Source: Streptomyces sp. PCS3-D2 (GTDB lineage Bacteria; Actinomycetota; Actinomycetes; Streptomycetales; Streptomycetaceae). From it: 64,000 nt of DNA. How positions within the stretch are numbered: the first letter of the stretch is position 1; each line of letters starts with the position of its first letter. The translations under genes and the position numbers were made by a program. The notes beneath the pieces were generated by a model. It was not told the DNA's origin. It ran no database searches and was given only the letters and a program-made list of their open reading frames with translations. The stretch covers positions 3,821,001 through 3,885,000 of the forward strand of contig NZ_CP097800.1 of assembly GCF_000612545.2 (NCBI RefSeq), given 5' to 3'. This document shows, piece by piece, positions 47,566-57,157 of the stretch.

Positions 47566-49740
47566 TCAGCGCCCCAAACGCCCGCGGACCATCCCGACCA
47601 TCGCGTTGAGCTCTTCGATCCGCATCCGCTTGGCCGCGATGAGGAACACGGCAGCCAGGGCGATACCGCCGACGACCAGCGACGTGGCGGAACCGAACAC
47701 TCCGCTGCCCAGCCACTGGGTGACCGCGTAGGCTGCCGCTCCGGCCACGGCGGCGGCCGGGACGCAGGCTCCGGTGAGTCGGGCGTAGGTGCGCATCACG
47801 TGGGCGCCGTCGAGGTCCCCGCCGAGCCTGGTGCGCAGGCGGCGCCAGGCCACGCCCACGCCCACGGCGTAGCCGAGACCGTAGGAGGCCGCCATGCCGA
47901 CGACCGCCCAGCGGGCGGGGAGGACGAAGAAGGAGACCGCCGATCCGGCCGCGTTCACGGCGGCGACGATGACGGTGTTGTAGAAGGGCGTCCGAGTGTC
48001 TTCGTAGGCGTAGAACCCGCGCAGGACGACGTACTGGACGGAGTACGGGATCAGCCCGAGGCCGAAGGCCATCAGGACGTAGCCGATGTTCTGGGCACCG
48101 GATCCGGAGCCCGCGTAGAGCAGGGTCGCCATCGGGACGCCGAGCGCGAGGAACGCGAAGGCACAGGGCACGATCGCGACGGCCGAGGTGCGCAGTCCGT
48201 ACGAGATGTCGTCGCGGACCGCGGCGGCGTCGCCGTCGTGGGCGGAGCGGGAAATGCGGGGCAGGACGGCCGTCATGACGGAGACGGTGATGATCGCCTG
48301 AGGCATCTGCCACAGCAGCAGCGCGTAGTTGTAGGCGGTGATACCGGTACCGGGGTGACCCTGCTTCTCGGCGACCGAACCGGCCCAGGTGGCGAGCTGG
48401 GTGACGATGACCAGGCCGACCTGGTTGGCCAGGACGAAGAAGAACGTCCACTTGGCCAGGCGGGCGGCCTTGCCGAGGCCGTGGCCCTTCCAGTCGAAGC
48501 GCAGGCGCGGTGTGAAGCCGGCGTCACGCAGGTACGGGAGCATTGCGAGGGCCTGGACGGTCAGGCCGAGCAGGGTGCCGAGCCCCAGCAGGCGGACGCC
48601 TTCCGGGGTGACGGTCGTGGCGTTGACGCCGGAGGTGGTGAAGCCGCCGAAGGCCCAGATGAAGGCGCCGAAGGTGGCGATGACCACGATGTTGTTGAGG
48701 ACCGGAGTCCACATCATCGCGCCGAACCGTCCCCGGGCGTTGAGGATCTGACCGAGCACCACATGAACGCCCATGAAGAACATGGTGGGCAGGCAGTAGC
48801 GCGCGAACGCGACGGCGACGTCCATCTGCTGCGGGTCGGAGGCGATCTTCGGCGACATCATCGTGATGAACACCGGCGCCGCCAGGACGCAGATGGTGGT
48901 GATGCCGGCCAGCAACACCACGACCAGGGTCAGCAGCCGGTTGGCATAGGCCTGTCCCCCGTCGTCGTCATTCTTCATCGCGCGGACCAGCTGCGGGATG
49001 AAGACGGCGTTGAGGGCGCCGCCGCCGACGAGCACGTAGATCATCGTGGGCAGCGTGTTGGCGATCTGGTACGTGTCGTTGAAGGTGCCGACGCCGATCG
49101 CCGCGGCGATCACCAGGGTTCTCAAGAAGCCGGTGATGCGGGAGACGATCGTGCCCGCGGCCATGAGCGCGCTGGACTTGAGCAGGCTCGCGGCACGTCC
49201 GGCCGGCTTGCTCGGGGCCGGAGCGGCGACGGGGGCGTCCTCGGCGGGGATACGGGGCGCCGCCTCCTGGTCCCGGTAGAGGTGCGCGAAGGCGTCCGGC
49301 TCGGGCTGTTCCTCCGAGGCACGTGTGACGAGCGAGTCCACCCCCACGAACTCGGTGGTGGAGGCGCGATCGCCGTACGGAAGGTGCCGGGACGGGCCGT
49401 CCGGTTCCGGCGGCGGGGTCTGGGCCCAGACGCGAGGATCGGGGGAGTACATGGGCGCGCTCGGGGCCGCGTAGAGCGGACCGGGCTCCTGGAAGGTGCC
49501 GGGCGCCGGCGGCGGGTGCGCGGCACGGTCGTAGAGAACCTCGTCGACCGGGTCCTGGGCGGACAGGTCCTGGGACCGGTACGGGTCGTAGTCGTAGGCA
49601 CCCTGGACATACGGGTCGCGGTCCGGCGCGGGCGCAGGCACGGGAACCTGCCCGGGCACCGGGGTGCCCGGGGCAGTGCCCTGGGAGGGCGCGGGCCCGC
49701 CAGTGCCCTGCGCGCGGTCACCGTCGTACGGCGCGTTCAT
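47566..49740 (-). CDS. murJ: lipid II flippase MurJ
   Basis: A 724-residue MurJ/MviN protein. A disordered Pro-rich N-terminal tail (~1-180, with RDPYVQGAYDYDPYR) precedes about 14 membrane helices from ASLLKSSALMAAGTIVSRITG onward; the segment FIPQLVRAMKNDDDG is typical. It flips lipid II across the membrane for peptidoglycan synthesis. It is encoded upstream of the pseudokinase gene and downstream of a DUF6049 gene in a leftward run, the same group as Rv3909-Rv3910. Confidence 0.94.
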   Translation of the reverse strand: MNAPYDGDRAQGTGGPAPSQGTAPGTPVPGQVPVPAPAPDRDPYVQGAYDYDPYRSQDLSAQDPVDEVLYDRAAHPPPAPGTFQEPGPLYAAPSAPMYSPDPRVWAQTPPPEPDGPSRHLPYGDRASTTEFVGVDSLVTRASEEQPEPDAFAHLYRDQEAAPRIPAEDAPVAAPAPSKPAGRAASLLKSSALMAAGTIVSRITGFLRTLVIAAAIGVGTFNDTYQIANTLPTMIYVLVGGGALNAVFIPQLVRAMKNDDDGGQAYANRLLTLVVVLLAGITTICVLAAPVFITMMSPKIASDPQQMDVAVAFARYCLPTMFFMGVHVVLGQILNARGRFGAMMWTPVLNNIVVIATFGAFIWAFGGFTTSGVNATTVTPEGVRLLGLGTLLGLTVQALAMLPYLRDAGFTPRLRFDWKGHGLGKAARLAKWTFFFVLANQVGLVIVTQLATWAGSVAEKQGHPGTGITAYNYALLLWQMPQAIITVSVMTAVLPRISRSAHDGDAAAVRDDISYGLRTSAVAIVPCAFAFLALGVPMATLLYAGSGSGAQNIGYVLMAFGLGLIPYSVQYVVLRGFYAYEDTRTPFYNTVIVAAVNAAGSAVSFFVLPARWAVVGMAASYGLGYAVGVGVAWRRLRTRLGGDLDGAHVMRTYARLTGACVPAAAVAGAAAYAVTQWLGSGVFGSATSLVVGGIALAAVFLIAAKRMRIEELNAMVGMVRGRLGR

Positions 49741-49786
49741 CGAAACCCCACCTCATCGTCCCCAGGCCGACCGGCCACGGCATCGC

Positions 49787-52051
49787 TCAACGGTCCACTG
49801 TCTCACTCGTGCCGGACCCCTCGGTGCTTTGCGGTTCGGTGTCCGGGGACTCGTCACTCGGCTGCGTGCTCTCCTCCGCGGCGGCACGGGCCGCCACACG
49901 CTTGCGGCTGGCGTACATCTTGATGCCTGCCAGGACCAGCAGGAGCACGCCGCCGGCGATCACGAGCATCACGGTGGGAGTGATCTCGGTGGCCTCCACG
50001 GTGAACCGGCGTTCCTCGCCGTAGGGGATGCCGTCCTTGGTGAAGAGCTGTGCCGTGACCTCGACGGGCCCGCTCGCGGTGGCGTTGGCGGGGAACTTCA
50101 CCGTCTGGGTGTGGTCGCCCTGGACGGTGACCTGCTGCTCCGCCTGGCCGCTGTCGCCGAACATCAGGCGGGACGGGTTGGCGGACTTCACCCGCAGCAC
50201 CAGGTCGTGCACGTCCTGCACCAGGCTGTTCTGCACGCTGACCGGGATGGTGGCGCTGTGTCCGGACAGGGTGGCGTCGGACTTGGGGATGACCTTGACC
50301 TTCTCGGTGAGACCGATCAGGTAGTCCTGCACCTGGTCCCGGTAGAGGCGGGCTTCGTCGGGACGTCCTCGCCAGGAGGTCGACATCTCCCGGTTGATGG
50401 TGTTACCGAAGGGGATCTCCACGCGGTCGGGCGCTGCGAGGATCACTTTGAAGTGGTCGAGGGTGTTCTGCGTCGTGCGGATCTTCTCGAAGGCCGATAC
50501 CGGCAGCTCCTGCTTGCGCAGGTCTTCCGGATACTGGCCGGCGCCCGGCACCTGGGTGGCGGCCCCGGGGTCGGGCTTGGCGGTAGCCGCCGCCTCGAGG
50601 TCGGCCGGCTGCGTCCAGCGGCCCCCCTGGAGGCCGCGCAGGGCGGCGGCCATCGACCGGGCCTGGCTGACGGTGGGCATCCGCTGCGGGGCCACGACGA
50701 AGCTGCGCTGCTCGTCGGTCTTCTGCAGGTTCAGGGCCAGGCTGTGGGCCAGGAACCGCTGCACGGCGAGGGTGGAGCTGCCGGCGTTCAGCATGTCGCC
50801 CTCGAAGGCGGTGGACAGCTCGGCATCCGCCACGACGGCGGTGGTACCTGCTCCGATGGGCCGGGCCGCCGACGGCGTGTAGCCGAGGGCACCGCTCTCC
50901 ACCAGGCTGTCGCTGCGGGCCAGGACGTTGTGGGCGCCGGCCGATGTGGCCACGTTCACGATCGAGGGGTCGATGGCGCCGTTCACGGGCCAGGAGAAGT
51001 CGGTGGACGCCGGGACGTGCAGGACGGTCTGCACCGCGTCCTTTGCCTTGTCGGTGGCCGGGTGTAGCTGTCCCAGAGTGCCCGAGACGTCCTTGCCGCG
51101 GTGTGCGAGGGAAGCCAGGTCGGGGTCCGCGAAGGGCAGCGCGACGACCTTCTTGCCCTGCACGGCCGCTTCCAGTGAGCTCAGCCACTGCTCGGCCACG
51201 GCCTTGTTCTTGCCCTGGACGGACTTTCCGTTCGGGCCCCTGACCCGGTAGCCCTTGGTCATCGCGTCGACCGTGTAGAGCAGGTCGGGATCGATGACCC
51301 AGGTGACCGGGAGGTCCCTGCCGAGCGTGACCATCTGTTCCAGGCGGCCTCCCGGCTTGAGCTCCTCGTAGAGGGAATCGTCGAGGAAGACCGGTGTCTG
51401 GAGCTCGTCGGATCCGGTCTCGGCCGTGACACGGGTGGCGGAGATCAGGGGCCAGACGTAGGTGAGCTGTGAACGCTTGGAGGCGGCCTCGGGCTGCCAG
51501 GGCAGGAAGGTCCGCTTGATGCCCAGCACCTGCTCGGACGGCCGGCTCTCGGTCACGCCGGACAGGGACACACCGAGCTGGTAGACGCCGTCCTTGTCGA
51601 GCTCGAGCTTGTTCACCGGGACGGTGAGGGTGAAGTTCTGGGTGACTTTCGACGGCAAGGAGGCGATCTTCACTGCGTAGGCCGAGTCGATCTCGCCGGG
51701 ATCCGTGCCAGCCCGGAAGCCGTTGCGGTCCGCGGTCTCGTCGATGGACGAGCGGTCCGTGAGTGCGGGGCCCACCCGCAGGCCGACATGGGCGTCCGTG
51801 ATCGTTTCGGACCCGGTGTTGACCACGGTGCCCTCGATGGTGAGGGTGTCGCCCTTCACCGGGGCGCTGGGTGCCATCGAGACCAGCTGGACGTCGACGG
51901 AGGAGGCCTGCACGGCCTCCGCTTGCGGGGCGGGGGCGTAGACGAGAGCGGCCAGCACGGGGGTCCCGGCCAGCAGGACGATCGCGCGCCGCAGCCATCG
52001 GCGCCGGACAGGGGCGGGTGAGACCCCTTGGATGTCTGCCGCCTCGGCCAC
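49787..52051 (-). CDS. DUF6049 family envelope protein
   Basis: A 754-residue exported protein: N-terminal signal/anchor (WLRRAIVLLAGTPVLAALVY), a CARDB/Ig-like region (APVKGDTLTIEGTVVNTGSET), a central domain (ESRPSEQVLGIKRTFLPW...) and a C-terminal membrane helix (PTVMLVIAGGVLLLVLAGIKMY) before a basic/acidic tail. It corresponds in position to M. tuberculosis Rv3909. Function is unknown, probably cell-wall assembly with MurJ. Confidence 0.87.
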   Translation of the reverse strand: MAEAADIQGVSPAPVRRRWLRRAIVLLAGTPVLAALVYAPAPQAEAVQASSVDVQLVSMAPSAPVKGDTLTIEGTVVNTGSETITDAHVGLRVGPALTDRSSIDETADRNGFRAGTDPGEIDSAYAVKIASLPSKVTQNFTLTVPVNKLELDKDGVYQLGVSLSGVTESRPSEQVLGIKRTFLPWQPEAASKRSQLTYVWPLISATRVTAETGSDELQTPVFLDDSLYEELKPGGRLEQMVTLGRDLPVTWVIDPDLLYTVDAMTKGYRVRGPNGKSVQGKNKAVAEQWLSSLEAAVQGKKVVALPFADPDLASLAHRGKDVSGTLGQLHPATDKAKDAVQTVLHVPASTDFSWPVNGAIDPSIVNVATSAGAHNVLARSDSLVESGALGYTPSAARPIGAGTTAVVADAELSTAFEGDMLNAGSSTLAVQRFLAHSLALNLQKTDEQRSFVVAPQRMPTVSQARSMAAALRGLQGGRWTQPADLEAAATAKPDPGAATQVPGAGQYPEDLRKQELPVSAFEKIRTTQNTLDHFKVILAAPDRVEIPFGNTINREMSTSWRGRPDEARLYRDQVQDYLIGLTEKVKVIPKSDATLSGHSATIPVSVQNSLVQDVHDLVLRVKSANPSRLMFGDSGQAEQQVTVQGDHTQTVKFPANATASGPVEVTAQLFTKDGIPYGEERRFTVEATEITPTVMLVIAGGVLLLVLAGIKMYASRKRVAARAAAEESTQPSDESPDTEPQSTEGSGTSETVDR

Positions 52052-52237
52052 GCGCTAGCCCGTCCCTAGAAGTGTCAGTGGTCGTCTTTCGTGCGTCCAC
52101 GAATGGTAACGAGGTGCGCTGTGTGCGAGTGCCGCCCCTTGCTCCACATGATCGGTACAGCCCGGCGGCGGCCGCATACCGGGGTCGCCGATAAACGGGG
52201 CGGTTACCGGTGGACCGGGCACGTACCCTTTTCAGTT

Positions 52238-53704
52238 GTGCCGAACGCCAATGAAGACAACCCCAGTGCCCTGAGTCAGGTGCAGCGCCGCGCGGTCAGT
52301 GAACTGCTGCAGGTCGCTCCTGTCGCCGACGAGCTCGGCCGCCGGTTCCAGGAGGCGGGCTTCCGCCTGGCCCTGGTCGGCGGGTCCGTCCGCGACGCGC
52401 TGCTGGGGCGTCTCGGCAACGATCTCGACTTCACCACCGACGCCCGACCCGAAGACGTTCTCAAGATCGTCCGGCAGTGGGCGGACGCGGTCTGGGACGT
52501 GGGCATCGCCTTCGGCACCGTCGGGGCCCAGAAGAACGCGCGCGTCGGCGATGCCGTGCGGAACTTCCAGATCGAGGTGACGACGTACCGCTCGGAGGCC
52601 TACGACCGTACGTCGCGCAAGCCGGAGGTCTCCTACGGTGACTCAATCGACGAGGACCTCGTGCGCCGTGACTTCACGGTGAACGCGATGGCCCTGGCTC
52701 TGCCGGAGCAGGAGTTCATCGACCCGCACGGCGGCCTGGAGGACCTGGCCGCCGGAGTGCTGCGGACCCCCGGCACCCCCGAGGATTCCTTCTCCGACGA
52801 TCCCCTGCGCATGCTGCGGGCGGCGCGGTTCTCGGCGCAGCTGGACTTCGAGGTCGCACCCGAGGTCGTGGCGGCGATGAAGGCCATGTCCGACCGGATC
52901 GAGATCGTTTCCGCGGAGCGGGTCCAGGGCGAGCTGAACAAGCTGATCCTGTCCGCCAACCCGCGCCGCGGCCTGGGACTGCTCGTGGACACGGGGCTGG
53001 CCGACCGTGTGTTGCCCGAGCTGCCCGCGCTGCGGCTGGAAAGCGATGAGCACCACCGGCACAAGGACGTCTACGACCACTCGCTGATCGTGCTGGAGCA
53101 GGCGATCGCGCTGGAACAGGACGGCCCGGACCTCGTACTGCGGCTCGCTGCCCTGCTGCACGACATCGGCAAGCCCCGTACCCGCCGCTTCGAGAAGGAC
53201 GGCCGGGTCTCCTTCCACCACCACGAGGTGGTGGGCGCCAAGATGACCAAGAAGCGGCTGACCGCGCTGAAGTACTCCAACGACATGGTCAAGGACGTGT
53301 CCCGGCTGGTCGAGCTGCACCTGCGTTTCCACGGCTACGGGGACGGCGAATGGACCGACTCCGCGGTGCGGCGCTACGTCCGTGACGCCGGGCCGCTGCT
53401 GGACCGCCTGCACAAGCTGACCCGGTCCGACTGCACCACGCGCAACAAGCGCAAGGCGAACGCGCTCTCCCGCACCTACGACGGGCTGGAACGGCGCATC
53501 GCACAGCTCCAGGAGCAGGAGGAGCTGGACGCGATCCGTCCCGACCTGGACGGCAACGAGATCATGCGCGTGCTGGACGTGGGCCCCGGACCGGTGATCG
53601 GCAAGGCCTATGCCTTCCTGTTGGAGATGCGGCTGGAGAATGGTCCGATGGGGCACGATGCCGCCGTGGCCGCGCTCAAGGAGTGGTGGGCGGCCCAGGA
53701 CTGA
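52238..53704 (+). CDS. CCA tRNA nucleotidyltransferase / PcnA-type
   Basis: A 488-residue nucleotidyltransferase that adds CCA to tRNA 3' ends. The head domain has LVGGSVRDALLGRLGNDLDFTT (the G-S and DxD motif) and RRDFTVNAMAL. An HD domain follows (LAALLHDIGKPRTR). GTG at 52238 is used since a conserved N-terminus (NEDNPSALSQVQRRAV) begins there and the earlier frame is poorly conserved. Since none of the tRNA genes seen here encodes CCA, the enzyme is needed. It converges on a leftward MFS gene. Confidence 0.93.
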   Translation: MPNANEDNPSALSQVQRRAVSELLQVAPVADELGRRFQEAGFRLALVGGSVRDALLGRLGNDLDFTTDARPEDVLKIVRQWADAVWDVGIAFGTVGAQKNARVGDAVRNFQIEVTTYRSEAYDRTSRKPEVSYGDSIDEDLVRRDFTVNAMALALPEQEFIDPHGGLEDLAAGVLRTPGTPEDSFSDDPLRMLRAARFSAQLDFEVAPEVVAAMKAMSDRIEIVSAERVQGELNKLILSANPRRGLGLLVDTGLADRVLPELPALRLESDEHHRHKDVYDHSLIVLEQAIALEQDGPDLVLRLAALLHDIGKPRTRRFEKDGRVSFHHHEVVGAKMTKKRLTALKYSNDMVKDVSRLVELHLRFHGYGDGEWTDSAVRRYVRDAGPLLDRLHKLTRSDCTTRNKRKANALSRTYDGLERRIAQLQEQEELDAIRPDLDGNEIMRVLDVGPGPVIGKAYAFLLEMRLENGPMGHDAAVAALKEWWAAQD

Positions 53705-53724
53705 TCCTCGGGCGCCGGTGTCGA

Positions 53725-53740
53725 TGTTTCACGTGAAACA
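53725..53740. promoter_or_regulatory. parS site in a 36-bp perfect palindrome
   Basis: TGTTTCACGTGAAACA at the exact centre of a perfect 36-bp palindrome (53715-53750), between two convergent genes. It can act as parS and possibly as a hairpin terminator. Confidence 0.95.
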
Positions 53741-53768
53741 TCGACACCGGGGGTGCCGTCATGGGCGA

Positions 53769-53784
53769 TGTTTCACGTGAAACA
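53769..53784. promoter_or_regulatory. parS site containing the MFS stop codon
   Basis: Perfect TGTTTCACGTGAAACA within a 22-bp palindrome (53766-53787), 28 bp from the previous parS. The TGA stop of the leftward MFS gene (53773-53775) lies inside it, so the last residues (RCFT) are encoded by the site itself. Confidence 0.95.
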
Positions 53785-55056
53785 TCGGCTGCGACGGCTG
53801 AGGAGCACCGCGGTCAGCGCGTAGAGCACGGACACGCAGACGAGCAGCACTACGGACCGGCCGTCGGCGGGCAGCATGAGTGCGGCCACGGCCGCCGCAC
53901 CGACGAACGCGACGTTGAAGAGCACGTCGTAGACGGAGAACACCCGGCCGCGGTAGTCGTCGTCCACACGGGACTGCACTTCGGTGTCGGTGGAGATCTT
54001 GGTGCCTTGGGTGGCCAGGCCCAGGACGAACGCGGCGACCAGCATCGGACCCGGGGCGAAGAACAGGCCGAGGGCCGGCACCAGCACGGCGGAGCCCGCC
54101 GCGCAGGCGGTGATCCAGCCGAGGGTGCCCAGTCGCCCCACCATCCACGGAGTCGCCACCGCGGCCGCGAAGAATCCGGCTCCGGACGCGCCGACCGCGA
54201 TGCCCAGGAGAGTCAGCCCCTCGGCTTCGTTGTCCGACCAGGCGTAGCGGCAGAGCATCAGCAGCATGACGAACAGTGCTCCGTAGCAGAACCTCATCAT
54301 GGTCATCGCGGTGAGCGCCTGGGCCGCCGGCCTCCGGGCGGCGAGGTGCCGGAGCCCTTCGGCCATGCCCCGCACGGTGAGGGCGATGCCCTGGGCCACT
54401 GAGGGGTGTGCCTGCCCTGCGGAGTGTTCGGGGCCAAGCAGTCCGACGGCCAGGCGCAGGGAGACGAGGGCCGCACACAGGTAGAGACCCGCTCCGAGTA
54501 GCACGACGAGGGCGTTGGAGCCGGACGCGAGCAGCCGGACGAGGAAGGCCAGCCCTCCGCCGGCCACCGCCGCGAGCGTCCCCGCGGTGGGGGAGAGCGC
54601 ATTCGCGGTGACCAGCTGACCGGCTCCGACGACGCGGGGCAGCGAGGCAGCCACCCCGGCCAGTACGAAGCGGTTGACCGCCGTCACGGACAGCGCCGAG
54701 GCGTAGAACAGCCAATCGGGTACGTGCGCGACGATCAGCACCGCGGTGATGCAGGCGAGGAAGGCCCGCAGCAGATTGCCGTAGAGGAAGACCTGGCGTC
54801 GGCGCCAGCGGTCGAGCAGCACTCCGGCGAAGGGGCCGATCACCGAGTAGGGCAGCAGCAGCACCGCCATTGCGGAGGCGACGGCTGCCGGGGAGGTCTG
54901 TTTCTCGGGGGAGAAGACGACATAGGTGGCGAGCGCGACCTGGTACACGCCGTCCGCCGCCTGGGAGAGCAGCCGTACGGCGAGCAGGTTGCGGAAGTCC
55001 CTCAGGCGCAGGAGTACGCGCAGATCACGTACGACAGGCATGAGGGAAAGGGTCAC
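53773..55056 (-). CDS. MFS transporter
   Basis: A 427-residue major facilitator with about 12 hydrophobic helices. The early part RDLRVLLRLRDFRNLLAVRL and the loop motif GVLLDRWRRRQVFLYGN are typical of drug-efflux-type MFS members. Start is either GTG 55056 or ATG 55041; no strong ribosome site helps to choose. Its 3' end runs into a parS site. Substrate is unknown. A strong terminator separates it from ino1 upstream. Confidence 0.88.
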   Translation of the reverse strand: MTLSLMPVVRDLRVLLRLRDFRNLLAVRLLSQAADGVYQVALATYVVFSPEKQTSPAAVASAMAVLLLPYSVIGPFAGVLLDRWRRRQVFLYGNLLRAFLACITAVLIVAHVPDWLFYASALSVTAVNRFVLAGVAASLPRVVGAGQLVTANALSPTAGTLAAVAGGGLAFLVRLLASGSNALVVLLGAGLYLCAALVSLRLAVGLLGPEHSAGQAHPSVAQGIALTVRGMAEGLRHLAARRPAAQALTAMTMMRFCYGALFVMLLMLCRYAWSDNEAEGLTLLGIAVGASGAGFFAAAVATPWMVGRLGTLGWITACAAGSAVLVPALGLFFAPGPMLVAAFVLGLATQGTKISTDTEVQSRVDDDYRGRVFSVYDVLFNVAFVGAAAVAALMLPADGRSVVLLVCVSVLYALTAVLLSRRSRCFT

Positions 55057-55059
55057 ACA

Positions 55060-55100
55060 CGCGGAGGGTCCCCGGGCACATTGCCCGGGGACCCTCCGCG
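55060..55100 (-). terminator. strong terminator after ino1
   Basis: Perfect 19-bp stem (55060-55078 and 55082-55100) with a CAT loop, in the 91-bp gap between the ino1 stop and the MFS start. Confidence 0.92.
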
Positions 55101-55147
55101 GAAGAACAGCCGAAGTCCAGGTGTCGACAGGACGTGCGGGGGTTCGA

Positions 55148-56230
55148 CTAGCGCTCGACCTCGCCCTTGATGAACTTCTCGACGTTGGCCAGGGCCTCGT
55201 CGTCGAAGTACTGGACCGGCGGGGACTTCATGAAGTAGCTGGACGCCGACAGGATCGGACCGCCGATACCCCGGTCCTTTGCGATCTTCGCGGCGCGCAG
55301 GGCGTCGATGATGACACCGGCGGAGTTCGGGGAGTCCCACACCTCAAGCTTGTACTCGAGGTTCAGCGGGACGTCGCCGAAGGCACGGCCCTCGAGGCGG
55401 ACGTAGGCCCACTTGCGGTCGTCGAGCCACGCGACGTAGTCGGACGGGCCGATGTGGACGTTCTTGTCGCCCAGCTCGCGGTCGGGGATCTGCGAGGTGA
55501 CGGCCTGCGTCTTCGAGATCTTCTTCGACTCGAGGCGCTCGCGCTCGAGCATGTTCTTAAAGTCCATGTTGCCGCCGACGTTGAGCTGCATGGTGCGCTC
55601 GAGACGGACACCGCGGTCTTCGAAGAGCTTCGCCATCACGCGGTGCGTGATGGTGGCGCCGACCTGCGACTTGATGTCGTCGCCGACGATCGGGACACCG
55701 GCCGCGGTGAACTTGTCGGCCCACTCCTTGGTGCCGGCGATGAAGACCGGGAGGGCGTTGACGAAGGCGACCTTGGCGTCGATGGCGCACTGCGCGTAGA
55801 ACTTCGCCGCGTCCTCGGAACCGACCGGCAGGTAGCAGATCAGGACGTCGACCTCGCGGTCCTTGAGGACCTGGACGATGTCGACCGGGGCCTCAGCGGA
55901 CTCCTCGATCGTCTGGCGGTAGTACTTGCCCAGACCGTCGTAGGTGTGGCCGCGCTGAACGGTCACACCGGCGTTCGGGACGTCGCAGATCTTGATGGTG
56001 TTGTTCTCGCTGGCGCCGATGGCGTCCGAGAGGTCGAGGCCGACCTTCTTCGCGTCGACGTCGAACGCGGCGACGAACTCGATGTCACGCACGTGGTAGT
56101 CGCCGAACTGGACGTGCATCAGCCCGGGGACCTTGGACGCCGGGTCGGCGTCCTTGTAGTACTCGACGCCCTGCACCAGCGAGGCGGCGCAGTTGCCCAC
56201 GCCGACGATGGCTACGCGAACCGAACCCAT
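55148..56230 (-). CDS. ino1: inositol-1-phosphate synthase
   Basis: A 360-residue NAD-dependent myo-inositol-1-phosphate synthase that makes the inositol used for mycothiol and phosphatidylinositol. The Rossmann motif is [20 protein letters not shown] at the N-terminus; later motifs are [17 protein letters not shown] and [20 protein letters not shown] 56230 is preferred because GGGAG lies 8 bases upstream and the motif then begins at residue 3. A PadR regulator gene lies 49 bp upstream in the same direction. Confidence 0.95.
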   Translation of the reverse strand: MGSVRVAIVGVGNCAASLVQGVEYYKDADPASKVPGLMHVQFGDYHVRDIEFVAAFDVDAKKVGLDLSDAIGASENNTIKICDVPNAGVTVQRGHTYDGLGKYYRQTIEESAEAPVDIVQVLKDREVDVLICYLPVGSEDAAKFYAQCAIDAKVAFVNALPVFIAGTKEWADKFTAAGVPIVGDDIKSQVGATITHRVMAKLFEDRGVRLERTMQLNVGGNMDFKNMLERERLESKKISKTQAVTSQIPDRELGDKNVHIGPSDYVAWLDDRKWAYVRLEGRAFGDVPLNLEYKLEVWDSPNSAGVIIDALRAAKIAKDRGIGGPILSASSYFMKSPPVQYFDDEALANVEKFIKGEVER

Positions 56231-56279
56231 TCCGGTTGCTCCCTGTTTGTTCTCGGACGAGGTCTGCAAGCTGCAGTCC

Positions 56280-56882
56280 TCATTTTTCGGTTTCGTCGGA
56301 CGGACCTGATCGTCTCCGATCGCGTCCCGCCCGCTCACTCTCGATGAGCTCGTTCAGCCAGCGCACTTCGCGCTCCACGGACTCCATGCCGTGCCGCTGC
56401 AGCTCAAGCGTGTAGTCGTCGAGGCGCTCCCGCGTCCGGGCGAGGGAGGCGCGCATCTTCTCCAGGCGCTCCTCCAGCCGGCTGCGGCGGCCCTCCAGCA
56501 CTCGCATGCGCACGTCTCGTTCGGTCTGGCCGAAGAAGGCGAAGCGGGCGGCGAAGGACTCGTCCTCCCAGGTTTCGGGGCCCGTGTGGGAGAGGAGCTC
56601 CTCGAAGCGCTCCTTACCCGCGGCCGTCAACCGGTAGACGATCTTGGCGCGGCGCCCTGCGAGTGAAGCGGCGAGAGCGTCTTCCGGGGCGTTGCCCGGT
56701 TCTTCGATCAACCAGCCGTTGGCGACGAGCGTCTTGAGGCAGGGGTAGAGCGTCCCGTAGCTGAAGGCCCTGAACACTCCCAGCGAGGTGTTGAGCCGCT
56801 TGCGCAGCTCATAGCCGTGCATGGGGGATTCGCGGAGCAGTCCGAGGACGGCGAACTCGAGGATGCCGGAGCGTCTGCTCAT
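56280..56882 (-). CDS. PadR-family transcriptional regulator
   Basis: A 200-residue PadR protein. The winged helix is [21 protein letters not shown] and [25 protein letters not shown], followed by an extended C-terminal dimerisation region rich in coiled-coil heptads ([20 protein letters not shown]). A perfect 21-bp palindrome at 56924-56944 lies 42 bp upstream of its start and is a likely operator. It is upstream of ino1 in the same direction, so it may control both. Confidence 0.92.
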   Translation of the reverse strand: MSRRSGILEFAVLGLLRESPMHGYELRKRLNTSLGVFRAFSYGTLYPCLKTLVANGWLIEEPGNAPEDALAASLAGRRAKIVYRLTAAGKERFEELLSHTGPETWEDESFAARFAFFGQTERDVRMRVLEGRRSRLEERLEKMRASLARTRERLDDYTLELQRHGMESVEREVRWLNELIESERAGRDRRRSGPSDETEK

Positions 56883-56923
56883 CCGCCTGCCTCTCCTCCA
56901 CCCCTGAGTCTTTATGTCGAGCT

Positions 56924-56944
56924 GATGTATCGACTCGATACATC
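56924..56944. promoter_or_regulatory. 21-bp palindrome, probable PadR operator
   Basis: Arms GATGTATCGA and TCGATACATC around a central C, perfect over 21 bp. PadR sites typically contain ATGT/ACAT half-sites like these. It lies in the padR-PBP gap, close to the padR start. Confidence 0.8.
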
Positions 56945-57157
56945 CAGACGATAGAACGGGCCGGGTCCATCGACAAGGGGAGACATGGTGACCGGCATCA
57001 CATCACCGATTCGCGCCGGGCAGGTTGCCTGATTTGGGGTGAACTTCGGCACTGGGTGGGTTTTGAGCCTGCGTAGTCTGTGCGCCATGACACCGGGGGG
57101 AACCGGAATTCATCTGCCGCTTCCAGGCCACTCGCCTGCCCGAGGAGTAGTCGTTCG

